From the NCBI GenBank assembly GCA_029582155.1, contig CM055896.1, positions 3,397,501 through 3,461,500 of the forward strand: a DNA stretch of 64,000 nucleotides, in the 5' to 3' direction. The translations under genes were made by a program, and so were the position numbers. Below are positions 13,301-24,757 of this stretch, piece after piece. Position 1 is the first letter of the stretch, and every line of letters begins with the position of its first letter. The notes under the pieces were generated by a model. The model was not told where the DNA came from and made no database searches. It was given only the letters and a program-made list of their open reading frames with translations. The DNA is from Panopea generosa (taxonomy: Eukaryota > Mollusca > Bivalvia > Adapedonta > Hiatellidae).

Positions 13301-14690
13301 CATTTGGTTAAGATAATTAGATATTTAGTTAGCCGTTTTATGTAGCAATCAATATCATAATGATGGAATATGTTATTTTAGGAACGTGAACTATTAGAAG
13401 TTACGTTTATTTTTTGATTAACTTTGACAAAAGAAATATTTAGCTTAATATACAAGATGTAAGCCAAAACAAATGATAAGTTATACTAGTAAACTCCAGG
13501 CAAGACAACTGAACGAACGAACGAACGAACGAACGAACGAAATGAATGCATGTATGAATGAATTTTACGACCGGTTAATAGTCAATGCCATATTGACTAA
13601 GTCGGAACTAGAGATGAAAATTAGGAAAAAAACCCGACAAAAATGAACATGAATATGACTATACAGATATCATGATTTGAAAGTCCAATCAAAATTGAAC
13701 CCAAGACATGGTATAGCGACGCCCATACGTGATACTATGTTAATAACCATACGTAATTACATGCACCATCTGCTTTTCCATACAGATATATGAGGTATGC
13801 CATATATCTTATATATTACACATTGATTTATACTCAGTGCTTCAGTTAGATTGCGAAGTTAGAAAATATTATTTTCTTATTCGCATTGCTCAAACGAAAA
13901 CAAATCATTTATTTTCTTTTCATAGTAAACGCAGGGAATCAAAGAGTACAAGACATTGTATAAGAGTATCACTTGCATTGCCGTTATAACATATTATTTT
14001 GCAATAACGATACACAAAACCATCTGCCAAACATTCTGTCATAATAAGAAGATCTGCAACAGCTGAAATCATGGAGTTTTTATTCACACAAAGCACCTTT
14101 GTCCTGCAATAGCTATCTGTCAATAAACAAACTAAAACAAATTACAACAGTATTAAAAATGCCCAACATCTGACAGAAAGTGTATACTAAATTTCAAAAT
14201 ATAATGACTTTATAACCACACTATACAGTTTAAAATACCACATAAACATCATGTTTTCGTTTCATGTACTTTACTTTGACCTCTTTTGGGTTGGTGTAGG
14301 GGTCATATGAAAATTATGTGTAAACAATGTAGTTATTCGGTAAATGCAATGACCTCAAATGGAGAGAGCCCACACATGAATAGGGTTGTGTATTGCTTGA
14401 CTAGTGACAATACAATACGTATCACGATACAGGTATTCCGATACGCGATACAATACGATACAAAATATTATTGAAAATGTGATGACATTCAAGACTGAAG
14501 AGTATCTTTAACATCGAAAAAAATATTTATACGATGCCACCCTCTTAACACATTATACCAAAAACTCAGGATGAATGATACCCTTAACTAGCTCTAGTAC
14601 AGCGCTGATTGTATGTTAAAACAAACACAGAACGGAACAGGCGTACATCTGTGTTGGAAAATACATTTATTTGGTTACTTGCTGTATTGC
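13301..14690. other. intergenic stretch with simple repeats
   Basis: Holds a (GAAC)n microsatellite at 13511-13541 and a short degenerate array of GATAC/AATAC motifs at about 14408-14466, a type of interspersed minisatellite fragment. No coding exon was recognised. Confidence 0.5.
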
Positions 14691-15030
14691 TATAACGTCT
14701 CACTACACAGTTACGCCCCCTTTTTTCCCACGGTAACTTACACTTAAAAGCAAAGCCTACGTAATTTGGTTTTAAAATATTTGCAAAATGGTTCATAGTA
14801 GTTGTGATTTATTGCTGCAGATGAGTAGATCAAAAGTTGGTATAGCATATACTGCAATAAGACATCACGGGTGTTAAAAAAGTGACTTTTACAGGATTTC
14901 AATATATACATGTATTTATGAGCATTTGAGAACTTCTTTTTTCAAAAATCTCAGGGTGTCACAGCACCCTCTTTTAAAAAACCCAACGTGATCAACCTAC
15001 CAGTTAATGTGCATTTTTATGTGGGTTTAC
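14690..15030 (+). mobile_element. MITE family D, copy 1
   Basis: Starts at CGTCTCACTACACAGTTACG, continues with CCCACGGTAAC, TAATTTGGTTTTAAAATATT, a run ending ATTTATGAGCATTTGAGAAC, TCTCAGGGTGTCACAGCACC and CCAGTTAATGTGCATTTTTA. These blocks match the copy at 61668 in order, with about 120 extra bp in the first part that the 61668 copy lacks. The right terminus seems lost. Confidence 0.75.
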
Positions 15031-15900
15031 TATGGAAACAAAACTTACAAAAAAAACCCCATCTCGAAACTGACGTAATAGAATCAATTTTCAGCGTGTG
15101 TGCCTGAATCGTGTTCCAAGTACGCCTAGAAATGATTTAAAATGCATTTATCACGCCAGGCTTAAAATACAGATATAATCCTTGTCGCTTCCCATAATAT
15201 ACTTCTCTAAATAATTTAAGTACCACAAAATTATACTTCAAGTTGTATAATTACATCAGCTTTGATAATCAAGTTAAGTATTTTAACTAAGATGAAAATA
15301 CATAGATCATTTATGAAGAAAGTGGAAATATATTTCCCCAACATCCAATGTGTGGAGCATGTGACACTTTCTAATTTTGTTTCGTTAGGAACAATGGCAG
15401 CATATTTGAACAAGCTGTTTTAGAAACGCCATTTCTAGGCTTTATCATTCATATATCAAACATTTTTTACTAGACCTTTTGTTTAAAATGGCACTATTAC
15501 CATATCATCAGCTACCGTCGGAGATAATAAATACATGGGCCATAGTTATTGCTTTCCGAATCTTTTATAAGACCATCAATAAATAATAAATATTTTACTT
15601 CCGTGTCTAGTTCTCTTCAGAGCATTGACCCATTTCACACATCATATCTTCGATTCAGACACAACTATTCCTGTAACGGTACATGTCAAAATTCGCCTGA
15701 AAAATTGTATTGTCTATGCTTATTGAATAAGGTTTTTAAAACGAAGACCATTATGCCCCGGACGGTTGAAAACTCGTGTGCTACTTAAACACATGCTTTC
15801 TTTTCCATGTAAAATAGTAGCGAAAATAATGTTATCGAACAAACCATATTTTTTGAACCACAAGGTATTTAATAATCTATTTTATTTGGATTTGAACGTT

Positions 15901-16108
15901 TTAACCCTTTACTTCATATAGACGCCTTTGGACACCTCTAATACAGACGCCTTTGGACATCTTATATAGAAGGCTTTGATTTATTGGGTGAATTATGATT
16001 ATATTAAATGACAGAGTGGAAAACAGTGCAGGAAGTCTTCCTGCACTGTTTTAAAAGACCTTCTGTGATTGGTACGGGGAAACGCGTATCTATGGAGCAA
16101 ACGGTTAA
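15901..16108. mobile_element. piggyBac-type MITE, copy 1
   Basis: Flanked by TTAA on both sides (15901-15904 and 16105-16108). Termini are CCCTTTACTTCATA and, inverted, CCGTTTGCTCCATAGATA. A TTAA target duplication with CCC-starting inverted ends is the piggyBac signature. The centre is a near-perfect hairpin: AAAACAGTGCAGGAAG and its reverse complement are separated by one base, near 16018-16052. There is no coding capacity. A second copy lies at 28455-28679. Confidence 0.85.
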
Positions 16109-16353
16109 TAGGGTATTTCCATTTATCTTAAATACATTAATTTAATCTAAGAGATAAAGCAATAGCCGTATACTTTCTGGGGTCATTTATTTGTTTATTA
16201 ACACTCATGGAGTGTGGTAACACTGTCTTTAGTTTGTCCATTTAAACTAGGGAGTATAAAACAATTTTAGCATAGATGTATATAAATGTTACAGGGAAAA
16301 CAAAATGTTATCTTTCCAAATAAAAGATGGTTTCGTAGAAAATAGTATCGATA

Positions 16354-17024
16354 CTACATGACTCCCCTTTTTGCAAGATTTGGGGCGATCTTCACTTCGC
16401 AGGATGTTACCTTTATATCTTCCGGTACAAGTAATAGTTCATCTAACACAGGTGTTTTATCAACTTGTGTTTTTCTGTCGTTGTCATAACTCAAACTGTT
16501 AAGGCCATCCTTAAAAAAATACCCGTATTTTTCATGCGGATAGGTAGTTAGCTTATTTTTTTTGGCCAAATTTTGATTTTGCACAGTCATTTTTTTAAAC
16601 AAATAGACAGAAATCATAAACAAAAAAATGCTTTGAAAGTCAATAAAAAGTTTGGGTAGCAATTTTGAGAGAGTAGGTATGAGCACGACAAATAGTATAT
16701 TTCCAAGGATTGCTTAACTGGTGTGAAAAAATATTAAAACTATTTTTCCATGAATTTATCAAACATTGGTTGCCTTTATAAACAATGCCATTAAATTTCT
16801 CAGCAATCTTTGATGTTTAGTCGCTTGGTCAATCAAAAATTGGTCTTTGTCAATCTCAGCAATTATGCCAATTTCTTTGTCAAGCTTATCAAACATAATT
16901 TTAACGTTAATGGTATGTCTACAGAGTTTCATAAGTTTACCCTTTGTAATTTTATAACTTTTATAATTAAATGAGTAGTTATTTCCAGATCCTATATCTT
17001 TTAACAAATATGTCGTTTCTCCTT
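16354..17024 (-). CDS. unrecognised split open frame (possible exons)
   Basis: Two minus-strand open segments, 17007-16759 and 16686-16354, have unusually protein-like composition for this region (KLMKLCRHTINVKIMFDKLD; one hydrophobic stretch SIFLFMISVYLF). The first frame stays open upstream to a possible splice acceptor, TATTGCAG at about 17025, as IADEQGETTYLLKDIGSG. It ends at a stop at 16759, so the second segment is not a simple continuation. I do not recognise the family and see no clean donor site linking them. It could be a decayed gene, an unknown transposon protein or chance. Confidence 0.25.
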
Positions 17025-17074
17025 GCTCATCTGCAATAGTTTGATTCCGATAGGGGTTTTACATAGTGTTTGAA

Positions 17075-17160
17075 CTTATTTGTCAGACTGTTACTCCAGG
17101 GGTCGTAGTTCGAATATCTGAACGGCTATACTCGCTGTAAACCAAATAAATCAGTAAAAC
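17075..17160 (+). mobile_element. tRNA-like SINE fragment
   Basis: Contains CAGACTGTTACTCCAGGGGT then CGTAGTTCGAATATCTGAAC, resembling the anticodon-to-T-arm part of a tRNA-derived SINE head with a damaged B box. No full body can be matched to the other families here. Confidence 0.4.
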
Positions 17161-17364
17161 AATAAACAACTATTGCGTTGTATTTAATTTTTGAAATAAG
17201 CGGAACCGTGGTGTACGTCATTTTCGTTCGTATAATGTTAAAACGACCATCAAAATATCGATGCTTCTTTGTTTACGTGAGAAACATATAAATAATCCGT
17301 CACCAGGGTTTCATCAAAAAATAAAAGTCTTTAAATAATTGACGTGTCCAATCAAAATGCTTTA

Positions 17365-17565
17365 AATACATATCTAATGGTGAGATTGGAATTATTAGTG
17401 AGGGAAGACCTCAAAATAAATCTGAGTAGAATCACTGTCCTTCCGCAAGAAACTGGCAAAATTTTTCTCACATAACGTTTTTGGAGCGAGTGGGATCTTA
17501 GCAGTGAAAGGTAAGTGATCTTGAGACGGTACATTAGACCACTCGGCATCGGAGAACCCTACCAT
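17365..17565 (-). mobile_element. SINE family C, copy 1
   Basis: On the minus strand the head reads GCCGAGTGGTCTAATGTACC and is followed by a long-variable-arm (Leu/Ser tRNA-like) region. The body (GTGAGAAAAATTTTGCCAGT, TTCTTGCGGAAGGACAGTGA, TCTACTCAGAT..GAGGTCTTCC) matches the + copy at 51425. Confidence 0.75.
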
Positions 17566-17867
17566 AGCGTGTTATCTTGTGTTAGCTATGTATAATGTTC
17601 TTAATACTAAACTTCTGCTTATCAAATTTAATGTCAATACTTTGACCTACTAACCTCTAAACGGTGACCATCTGCCTTATACGAGCGGTTGTTAATAATG
17701 GTTTGAGTCTAATACATTAGCACTGAACATGGGCTTGTGTTGTTTTTCAAAAAAATCCCCTTGAAGCCAATACGCTGAGTCCACAATATCTCATCTCATT
17801 CGGTTATAGAAGCTACCCAAATCACCTTTGAACGGCCCGGGTCAGATCCTCCTGCTTCTCCTCCATA

Positions 17868-17932
17868 TCTTCATCATCACCATAATTTTCATCATCATCA
17901 TTATCATTATCATCATCACCATTATCATCATT

Positions 17933-17964
<32 letters not shown>

Positions 17965-17977
17965 TGTCATCATCATC
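17868..17977 (+). repeat. (ATC)n imperfect trinucleotide repeat
   Basis: About 36 CAT/ATC/ATT trinucleotides with scattered substitutions. Poly-Ile and poly-Met frames over it are artefacts. Confidence 0.9.
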
Positions 17978-18169
17978 AAGTCTCTTGCAATTTGTGTTTG
18001 TTTGTTTGAAAACAAACGATTATTACTGGGGGCCCACTTCACTAAATTTCATAACTTTGCGAACTTCGTGTAAAATTTGAAGTTACGAAAAAAAGGCTAG
18101 AAATTTATTAAGGACTCACACCACTATTATCTCCCTTGAGTACTCCGGTCCTAGCATGCTTTAGATGGC

Positions 18170-18505
18170 CAGTATTTTAGAAATCACCACTGAAAAGTTG
18201 ATGTTGATACCAGCTTTCTGGACAATTCTGTGCCATTTCAAAATTGTTGGTTCGAACCGCATCATGGGAGAATAGTTGAAATATTAATATTCTGGAAACT
18301 GCTTTGTCTCACAAAAGCATTGAATTAAAAAAACAACCTGGTCAAGGTATGCTTTTCCCCTTTATTATTGCACACTTGAACCAGTGAAGAATTTGAGCCC
18401 AGACACATGCTGCAGATTTTATTTTTTTTCATTATGTTTTGGACATAAATGCTACAATGGATCCCTATGGGAAATGTAATAGCGATGTGAGACGTTAAGT
18501 GTTTC
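18170..18505 (+). mobile_element. possible diverged MITE family D relative
   Basis: Contains AACCTGGTCAAGGTATGCTT near 18337 and ends with GTGAGACGTTAAGTG near 18486. The first matches the family D block near its right end and the second matches its inverted terminus. The intervening sequence is diverged. A parallel arrangement occurs at 30040-30380. Confidence 0.4.
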
Positions 18506-19237
18506 ACTTACAACATCATGTTGCGAACTTTCGCTAGCCTTGTAAATAGTATTCTTTTTAAATGTGATAAACTACTGTGCAAATGAAACGTTCCTAGGTG
18601 TCACAATATGATGATAGTCTAGCAATTAATTTATAATGGCCTTCAATTGTTTTCACTTCCCGTCTGAAGTTTGTATACCAGATCGTTGTTAAATCTTTAT
18701 TTTTCATATTTTCAGAAATGTGTGACATACTTTACAAGGGTTAGTTTCATCATCATGCTTCCGTATGGTTAACGCGTCAATCAACAGTGTAGAGGTCAAC
18801 TTGATAACCGCTTTACTGATAAAAACCTGGAGATTAGTATAGCAGATATGTTACGCGTGTCATTAAAACTAACCATTACTTTCCCTGTGTGTGATTGACA
18901 CATTGACATGGACAATGAAGTCTTGTTTTTGATATATGATACGCGTTACAAATGGATCTTTACCGCCATGTAAATATGTACACATAAATGGAAATATTTC
19001 ATAAAAACGCTTCATTTATCACGCAAATTGACTATACATGAGGTAGCATGGGTTAGAAAATAAATCACTTTAACAAACCCGAGACGCATTGTGTATCATG
19101 CGTTTGAGTGTAACTATCTACCTAATAACATCGATAGATTATTCTGTTGCCGGGTAATTCAGTAATGTACCTTGAATGAAAAACGACATTATGAGAACCG
19201 CGGTATTGATATAAGAAAATTCGACCAGATCTTAAAA
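18506..19237. other. 5' flank of the GT31 gene
   Basis: AT-rich DNA with no recognised repeat. The stretch just before the start codon holds in-frame stops (for example TAA at 19163), so translation does not extend upstream as an unspliced frame. A weak acceptor-like AATTCAG ends at 19161, so a 5' untranslated exon further upstream is possible. No convincing TATA element or start site was identified. Confidence 0.35.
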
Positions 19238-21466
19238 ATGTCTTCAAGTCTACAGAAAACAAAGTTTTACTTTTTCATTATTGCTTGTATAACGGCAATG
19301 ACCTTACTTGTATATACGTACAAATGGAACATACCCGAACGGATATACAGAATATCTACAAGTCACGAAACACATGTTCACATACAAAGTCCTCCGATTG
19401 ATCGAATTGACATCCACGATAAACTAATATCTAAATCTCCAGATGATATAAAAGAAATAAAGACAAAAATAACACGCGTACCAGCAAACAATGAACATGT
19501 CAAAGAAGCCGACGGACTGACCAAAGTATACCGTCAGATCGCTACAAAGAATGATACATCAAATAAAACACTGACTAATGCACGTGCCACACATAGTGAT
19601 AGCGATTCTAAAGGAAAGACAAAACAGGGACAATTTACAGTGAAAGAAAAGTCGAAACAATCACTTATCAACGAAAATGATCTCAAAACAGGTATTACTG
19701 GGACACAAATAACAAGTATAATGTTACCCAGCAAGACAGCTGTGAACCCATTAGATAAATATATCGATGGAGACATTCCATATGTAAACATATCAAAACC
19801 GGATAAATCTGATACTAAATTGTCTGATAAAAAGACGGGTATAAGTAAAGATATACAGAAGGAAAATGAAAGTGCCATTTCAAAAGGCACTATTAGTAAA
19901 TTGCATTTAAAAACAGACACCGAGCAACTTCCATCTGCTGGGATTGAAGAACAGAAACCCCAATATTTACAACTGAATAGAACTAACATTCCAAATAAAA
20001 TAATGAAAGACATTGACAAAACATTGACAGCATTTATTAAAGAAAAAATAAGAAAACCTACTAAAGTGTCTGAAGAATTAGGATTGAAACATAGCGACCA
20101 TGATAACAATAAAAACAACTTCGTCTACACAAAGAAACCTTTAATTCATAAAGAATTGTCTAGCTCTGATTTGAAAATAAATTCTAGTTCGCCGACATCT
20201 AAAAATCTTCACGATCTCATAAATGATACAATGGGTACAGTACCGAATAACACGAAGAAGGATGTTTATAACACCACAGAGAATATACCTATGAATTATG
20301 ACAAAGGAAATGAACCTTACACTGTAGATGAGGTTGATAAAGAAGCGATGCGTAGAAAAATTATACGATTAAAAAATGCAATAACAACGAACAATCATTT
20401 GGGTTTAGCTCAAGGTCAGCCGCCTGACTTTAAATATTCCAGGGCTAGAATGGAAACGCAAGCCCGTGATAGGCTGAAATCTAGCTTGCGAAAATTCGGT
20501 GTAAGTGGAAATCTGTTTGATCAGTTAAGCAAACATGTTAAAGAAGACCCCAACATCAACACAGAAGTAAATCCCATACCTAAGTTTCCTTTATCGAATG
20601 TAACAGTTCGACCAGATATTTGTAAGAAGTGTTTTAGAACTGACTTTAAGTTGATGCTAAATGTGCCAAATGTGTGCGAAAAAGATGTCGATGTACTTCT
20701 GCTAATATCATCGGCGGCTGCAAATCAAGAATCACGAAACACTATTCGCCGAACCTGGGGCAGCGTGTGTTATAAACCTGAGTCTAAAATTAAATGTGTT
20801 TTCATGTTAGGAAATAATGACAATCCAAATATGAATAGGGTTTTAATGTCGGAAAATGAGAAATACCACGACATAGTTCAACATGACTTCCATGACAGCT
20901 ATGCAAATCTCACGTATAAAACCATGACAGGGTTAAGATGGGCGTCACAGAAATGTAACAATGCCAAGTATGTTATGAAAACGGATGATGATATGTTTTT
21001 AAACACAGAGTTGTTACCAATATTACTAAAAGCCACACCTACTGAAAGCTTCATGGGTGGTTTTTGTTGGGGTCCAAGTTCCCCGCATCGGGATACCTCA
21101 TCTAAATGGTACGTTTCTTTTGAGCAATACACGCGACCATATTATCCTAAAATGTGCAGCGGGACAGGTTATGTAATGTCACGTGATGTTGTGACAGGGA
21201 TTTTAAAACATTCTGCTGATGTCCCATTTTTTTATCTAGAAGATGTATATGTGGCTCTTTGTCTAAACAAAATTGGCATAGTGCCCGAAACGCTGGTTGG
21301 CTTCAGCAACACACTCGTTGACTTTGACGCTTGCTCATACAGAAACAGGGTGGTCACCTCTCATAGTTTCTCACCGAACAGCCTGGAATACGCGTGGAGT
21401 GAAAGTCGAACATGTCCTAAAGATGATCTCACACCAAATATGCTTTATCGTGTTCGCCCATACTAG
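19238..21466 (+). CDS. GT31 family glycosyltransferase (beta-1,3-galactosyltransferase-like)
   Basis: A Golgi type II membrane glycosyltransferase that should transfer galactose or N-acetylglucosamine in beta-1,3 linkage. I start at the ATG at 19238 (742 residues); the frame is open 66 bases further upstream but without an ATG. Residues 1-9 are cytosolic and 10-28 form the membrane anchor (FYFFIIACITAMTLLVYTY). Residues about 30-450 are a Lys/Ser/Thr/Asn-rich stem with no domain. The catalytic domain fills the last ~290 residues. Its family marks are ESRNTIRRTWG (Arg504-Gly508), DFHDSYANLTYKT, the metal-binding KTDDDMF (Asp583-585), YPKMCSGTGYVMS and FFYLEDVYV (Glu668-Asp669). The gene lacks introns in this range, as is common for B3GALT-type genes. 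The stem is unusually long, since family members are usually 300-420 residues in total. The acceptor substrate cannot be inferred. Confidence 0.92.
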   Translation: MSSSLQKTKFYFFIIACITAMTLLVYTYKWNIPERIYRISTSHETHVHIQSPPIDRIDIHDKLISKSPDDIKEIKTKITRVPANNEHVKEADGLTKVYRQIATKNDTSNKTLTNARATHSDSDSKGKTKQGQFTVKEKSKQSLINENDLKTGITGTQITSIMLPSKTAVNPLDKYIDGDIPYVNISKPDKSDTKLSDKKTGISKDIQKENESAISKGTISKLHLKTDTEQLPSAGIEEQKPQYLQLNRTNIPNKIMKDIDKTLTAFIKEKIRKPTKVSEELGLKHSDHDNNKNNFVYTKKPLIHKELSSSDLKINSSSPTSKNLHDLINDTMGTVPNNTKKDVYNTTENIPMNYDKGNEPYTVDEVDKEAMRRKIIRLKNAITTNNHLGLAQGQPPDFKYSRARMETQARDRLKSSLRKFGVSGNLFDQLSKHVKEDPNINTEVNPIPKFPLSNVTVRPDICKKCFRTDFKLMLNVPNVCEKDVDVLLLISSAAANQESRNTIRRTWGSVCYKPESKIKCVFMLGNNDNPNMNRVLMSENEKYHDIVQHDFHDSYANLTYKTMTGLRWASQKCNNAKYVMKTDDDMFLNTELLPILLKATPTESFMGGFCWGPSSPHRDTSSKWYVSFEQYTRPYYPKMCSGTGYVMSRDVVTGILKHSADVPFFYLEDVYVALCLNKIGIVPETLVGFSNTLVDFDACSYRNRVVTSHSFSPNSLEYAWSESRTCPKDDLTPNMLYRVRPY

Positions 21467-21598
21467 TGTTTACACATATGCATGTATGTATATGTATTAT
21501 TTGAATACATGCAACACATACTAACATTATCATACTAACTATGTAAACGAGTACGATTAGTAATCAAAGTACTTGAAGGTACTGATAACCGGGTTTTT

Positions 21599-21604
21599 AA
21601 TAAA
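21599..21604 (+). terminator. poly(A) signal candidate for the GT31 gene
   Basis: AATAAA lies 133 bases after the stop codon. Further overlapping AATAAA hexamers occur at about 21741-21755, so cleavage could be at either place. Confidence 0.5.
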
Positions 21605-21984
21605 TATCTATACGCCTTCCTAATTTGATTGGTATTATTGTATCACTTAGTTAATTTCATGAAGCATTATTTAAAAATGACATAATATAATATAATGCCC
21701 GCAGTTTATTTTTTATTGTTTGATTTGTTTCTGCTTGCTTAAATAAATAAATAAAATTGGAGAAATAAAGTAGTCCCTGTCGCGTATGCTCATTTTGACG
21801 GTGCATGGTTGATTACGACGGCATGAGCAAGGCTATGTTGTTGGCATAAAGCCCGACTTCAAATGGAAATATGGACATACATTCCGCTCTAAGCAACATA
21901 TAAACACCAGGCGAGTACATTCGAGTACATGTATATTACTGTCTCGGTATGCTGTGATAGAGGTTGAGAGATTACGCTTGAATA

Positions 21985-22166
21985 TTAAGCTTCTTATTTT
22001 ATTACATCGAGAGCTAACAAACTGTCACTTAACGGCTCTTTCCCGGGATTCCGGAAGGTTAACAAGTACTCGAACACACCCTTCTACGCAAGAAACTGAT
22101 TTAACTTTCCAACTTGAATCAGTGGTGAGAGACGAATGACATTGAAATGCGCTGTTGTACATCAAT

Positions 22167-22175
<9 letters not shown>
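21985..22175 (-). mobile_element. SINE family A, copy 3 (head lost)
   Basis: Reverse-strand blocks AGAGCTAACAAACTGTCACT, GAATCAGTGGTGAGAGACGA and ATGACATTGAAATGC are the reverse complement of the SINE A body. The tRNA-like head is replaced by a (GA)n microsatellite. Confidence 0.75.

Positions 22176-22213
<38 letters not shown>
22170..22213 (+). repeat. (GA)n microsatellite
   Basis: About 22 AG dinucleotides directly next to the truncated SINE A copy. Confidence 0.95.
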
Positions 22214-22214
<1 letters not shown>

Positions 22215-22269
22215 CGAGAGATTAGTTTTATATTATATATATGGATAAAGACACTTTTCTGCTAAGATT

Positions 22270-22360
22270 CATTCTACGGGTTTCTTCACCAATGAAATTA
22301 GTTGCCATATAATAAATGTGTTGAAAATGGTGTTTAACCCAAATGGAATTCAAAGTAAAC
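22270..22360 (+). mobile_element. SINE family C, 3' fragment
   Basis: Contains TGTGTTGAAAATGGTGTTTA followed by ACCCAAATGGA, the 3' end of family C also seen at about 51635 and 56750. The rest of the element is absent or too diverged. Confidence 0.55.
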
Positions 22361-22469
22361 AAAAGAGTGAATAGTTTAGTCTTCCAATCAAAGGTAGATA
22401 AATCCGGCATTATAAACCAAACTAACATTGCAGGCTTAAGCCTATTTTTGAAAAATAAAACACACACTG

Positions 22470-24404
22470 CCTAAAGGACTTTATTTTTATATATGGAGCA
22501 AATACAAATAAACGGATTGGCTTCTGAAATTGGAATTTAAAAAACTACTACCACTAAATGCAGTAAAAAGAAAAAACAGTGATTCAATATAATAAAACTC
22601 CATTTTTTAACAACTTTTAAAAATTTAAGGAAAAAAAGATACATGGCACATTTACCTTCTGAAATATTATAATATAATTGTAAACATAAAGTAAATTCAT
22701 GTATTTAGATGCATCCAATGTTTCACATTTTGAACTTATGCTTTTGGTTTCATACAGGCTATAATGAACACAATATTATTTTTCATATACATTGTATTTA
22801 TACAAAGTGCTCATTAAGTATAAAAACGTTAATTTTACAACTACTGTTTATTAAAAAATGGCATACGTTAAGAGCTATTTTTTCTCAAAATATGCGGTAA
22901 TGTGTATGTTTTATGAGGTAATACCAAAACATATGTACGGTAACATATGTTTTTTTTATTTCTGATATTGCATAAACATACATTAAACTGAAATACTGGC
23001 AAGTTTAATAAAATTTTATCCATAGGAAAATAATAAATAAAACTATAGAAAATCGTCATTAATGCGAACTAGGCATACTATGATGGCCAATTTCGGTTTT
23101 AAAATGGATATAAAGTTGTATGAAGATGGGCGGGTATGCTCACAGTTCCATCATTTGTTTGCTATGTTAATTGCTATGTTTGAAAAAAGATATTTTATAT
23201 AATTTCAAAATTGAATGTAAATGTGCTTCTCTGATTCATAGGCCAAGCATTATTAACTGTTATATCTTTTTATGTTTTTGAATTATACTGATATCACTGG
23301 TCACTGCTGGATATCATCCAACACATTCACTAGCTTTACTATTTAAGGTGTAAATGCTACAAATCATAAATGACGAATTTGCCAGGAGAAAGGAATGGAG
23401 AACGGCATTTTAATGCTAAATAAATGTGTTTTTTCTCCTCCTAAACGCTGTGTCTTTCATTAAAATTATGTAACAGTTGATTTGTTCTAATCAATTTTGA
23501 GTCTGTTAACTGGTATTTTGTCGACAAAACATAGATTTTAAAAATAGATATAAAGTTTCAAAATCACTAGAAGCCACAATTGATTTCTAAAAGTTTCTCG
23601 GAGGAGCAACCCCCGGACCTCAACTGGCGGGAGGGGACAACCCCTTCCTCACCCTCCTCCTGAGTAACCTCCAAAATGGTAAAGCTACGTCTTTGTTTAA
23701 GATCGCAATAATAACATTTTCGAATTGGTAAAGAATGCGAAACAATAACTATTCAAACCCTTTAAAGCCAAACATTAGCTTATGATGATTTTGTTTAATT
23801 TGGTATGCATACACATAAATCTCCCTTATCTTACAATATAAAATTTTATTACTTTATTTTTAACATTTCTTACGACATTTTCCAGGTGACCACATTTCAT
23901 ATATTTTCCTGTGAACCTATCTCTTCTATTGTGAATGTATTAATGGAACGTCGCCATACAGTTATGTTATTCCTAAAGGCTATATATATATTTATATGTG
24001 TCACACGTGCACCCAATGGCAATATGTATTTACAAAAAAAAACATATTCACTCATCGCCGAAAACAGCAAATGCAAAATTTACTCGCAACTAAAAAACGC
24101 TTTCATCTGCAGTACTATTTTTTGATGCATCAACACAACAATTGCATTATGTCAACACACGTCTAAACCAACAGACAGGCCAGCTTACAAGTATCTAACC
24201 AATCCTCAGCTCTACTGGGTTAGGATGCAGTGTATATTATTTACAGAATAAACCAAAATAAGGATGTTTCATGTGTGCACTGTTAGCATAATAGACTCTT
24301 TTAAATTCAAGGATCTCTCTTATTTATAATGTGCCATATTCTAATCTATCCATGTTTTATTGTTGCTGTCGTTGAATTTTTAAAGCATTGCGTCTTGGCA
24401 TTTA

Positions 24405-24459
<55 letters not shown>

Positions 24460-24750
24460 TATTGTATGCATAAGTTATATTGCTTATTTTCATGCACTTT
24501 GGTGTACAAGCCTAGCAATCCATAAAGATTTTGCAAATAAGTTAATTATTTAAAATGATTAATCTGCAATCCTTGAGAAATGTATGAAGATTCATTTTAA
24601 TGCTTGTCTTGTGAATTCGTTTGTTTAATAAATGTCTGTCTTTCTGTTATTGTTTTATGTATATGTACTTCTCTGCTATAAGCTGATCGTTATGCCTGAA
24701 TAAAATTTAATTCAACTAACCATTGTAGTGCTTTATTTAAAAAAAATGCT
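22470..24750. other. AT-rich intergenic stretch
   Basis: No gene was recognised. It contains a C/G-rich island around 23600-23660, a (TG)n microsatellite at about 24407-24452, and a 3'-UTR-like end near 24615-24715 with two AATAAA hexamers, the second in GCCTGAATAAAATTTAATTC. This looks like the tail of a retroelement or transcript whose coding part is not here. Confidence 0.4.
24407..24452 (+). repeat. (TG)n microsatellite
   Basis: About 22 TG dinucleotides, then TGCGCGCATT. Confidence 0.95.
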
Positions 24751-24757
24751 TAAATGT

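Noticed and set aside
19172-19237. Upstream extension of the GT31 frame
   Set aside because: It begins with TTG, not ATG, and in-frame stops lie just before it; the first ATG is at 19238.
19534-20118. 194-codon minus-strand frame
   Set aside because: It is an antisense shadow of the GT31 stem region.
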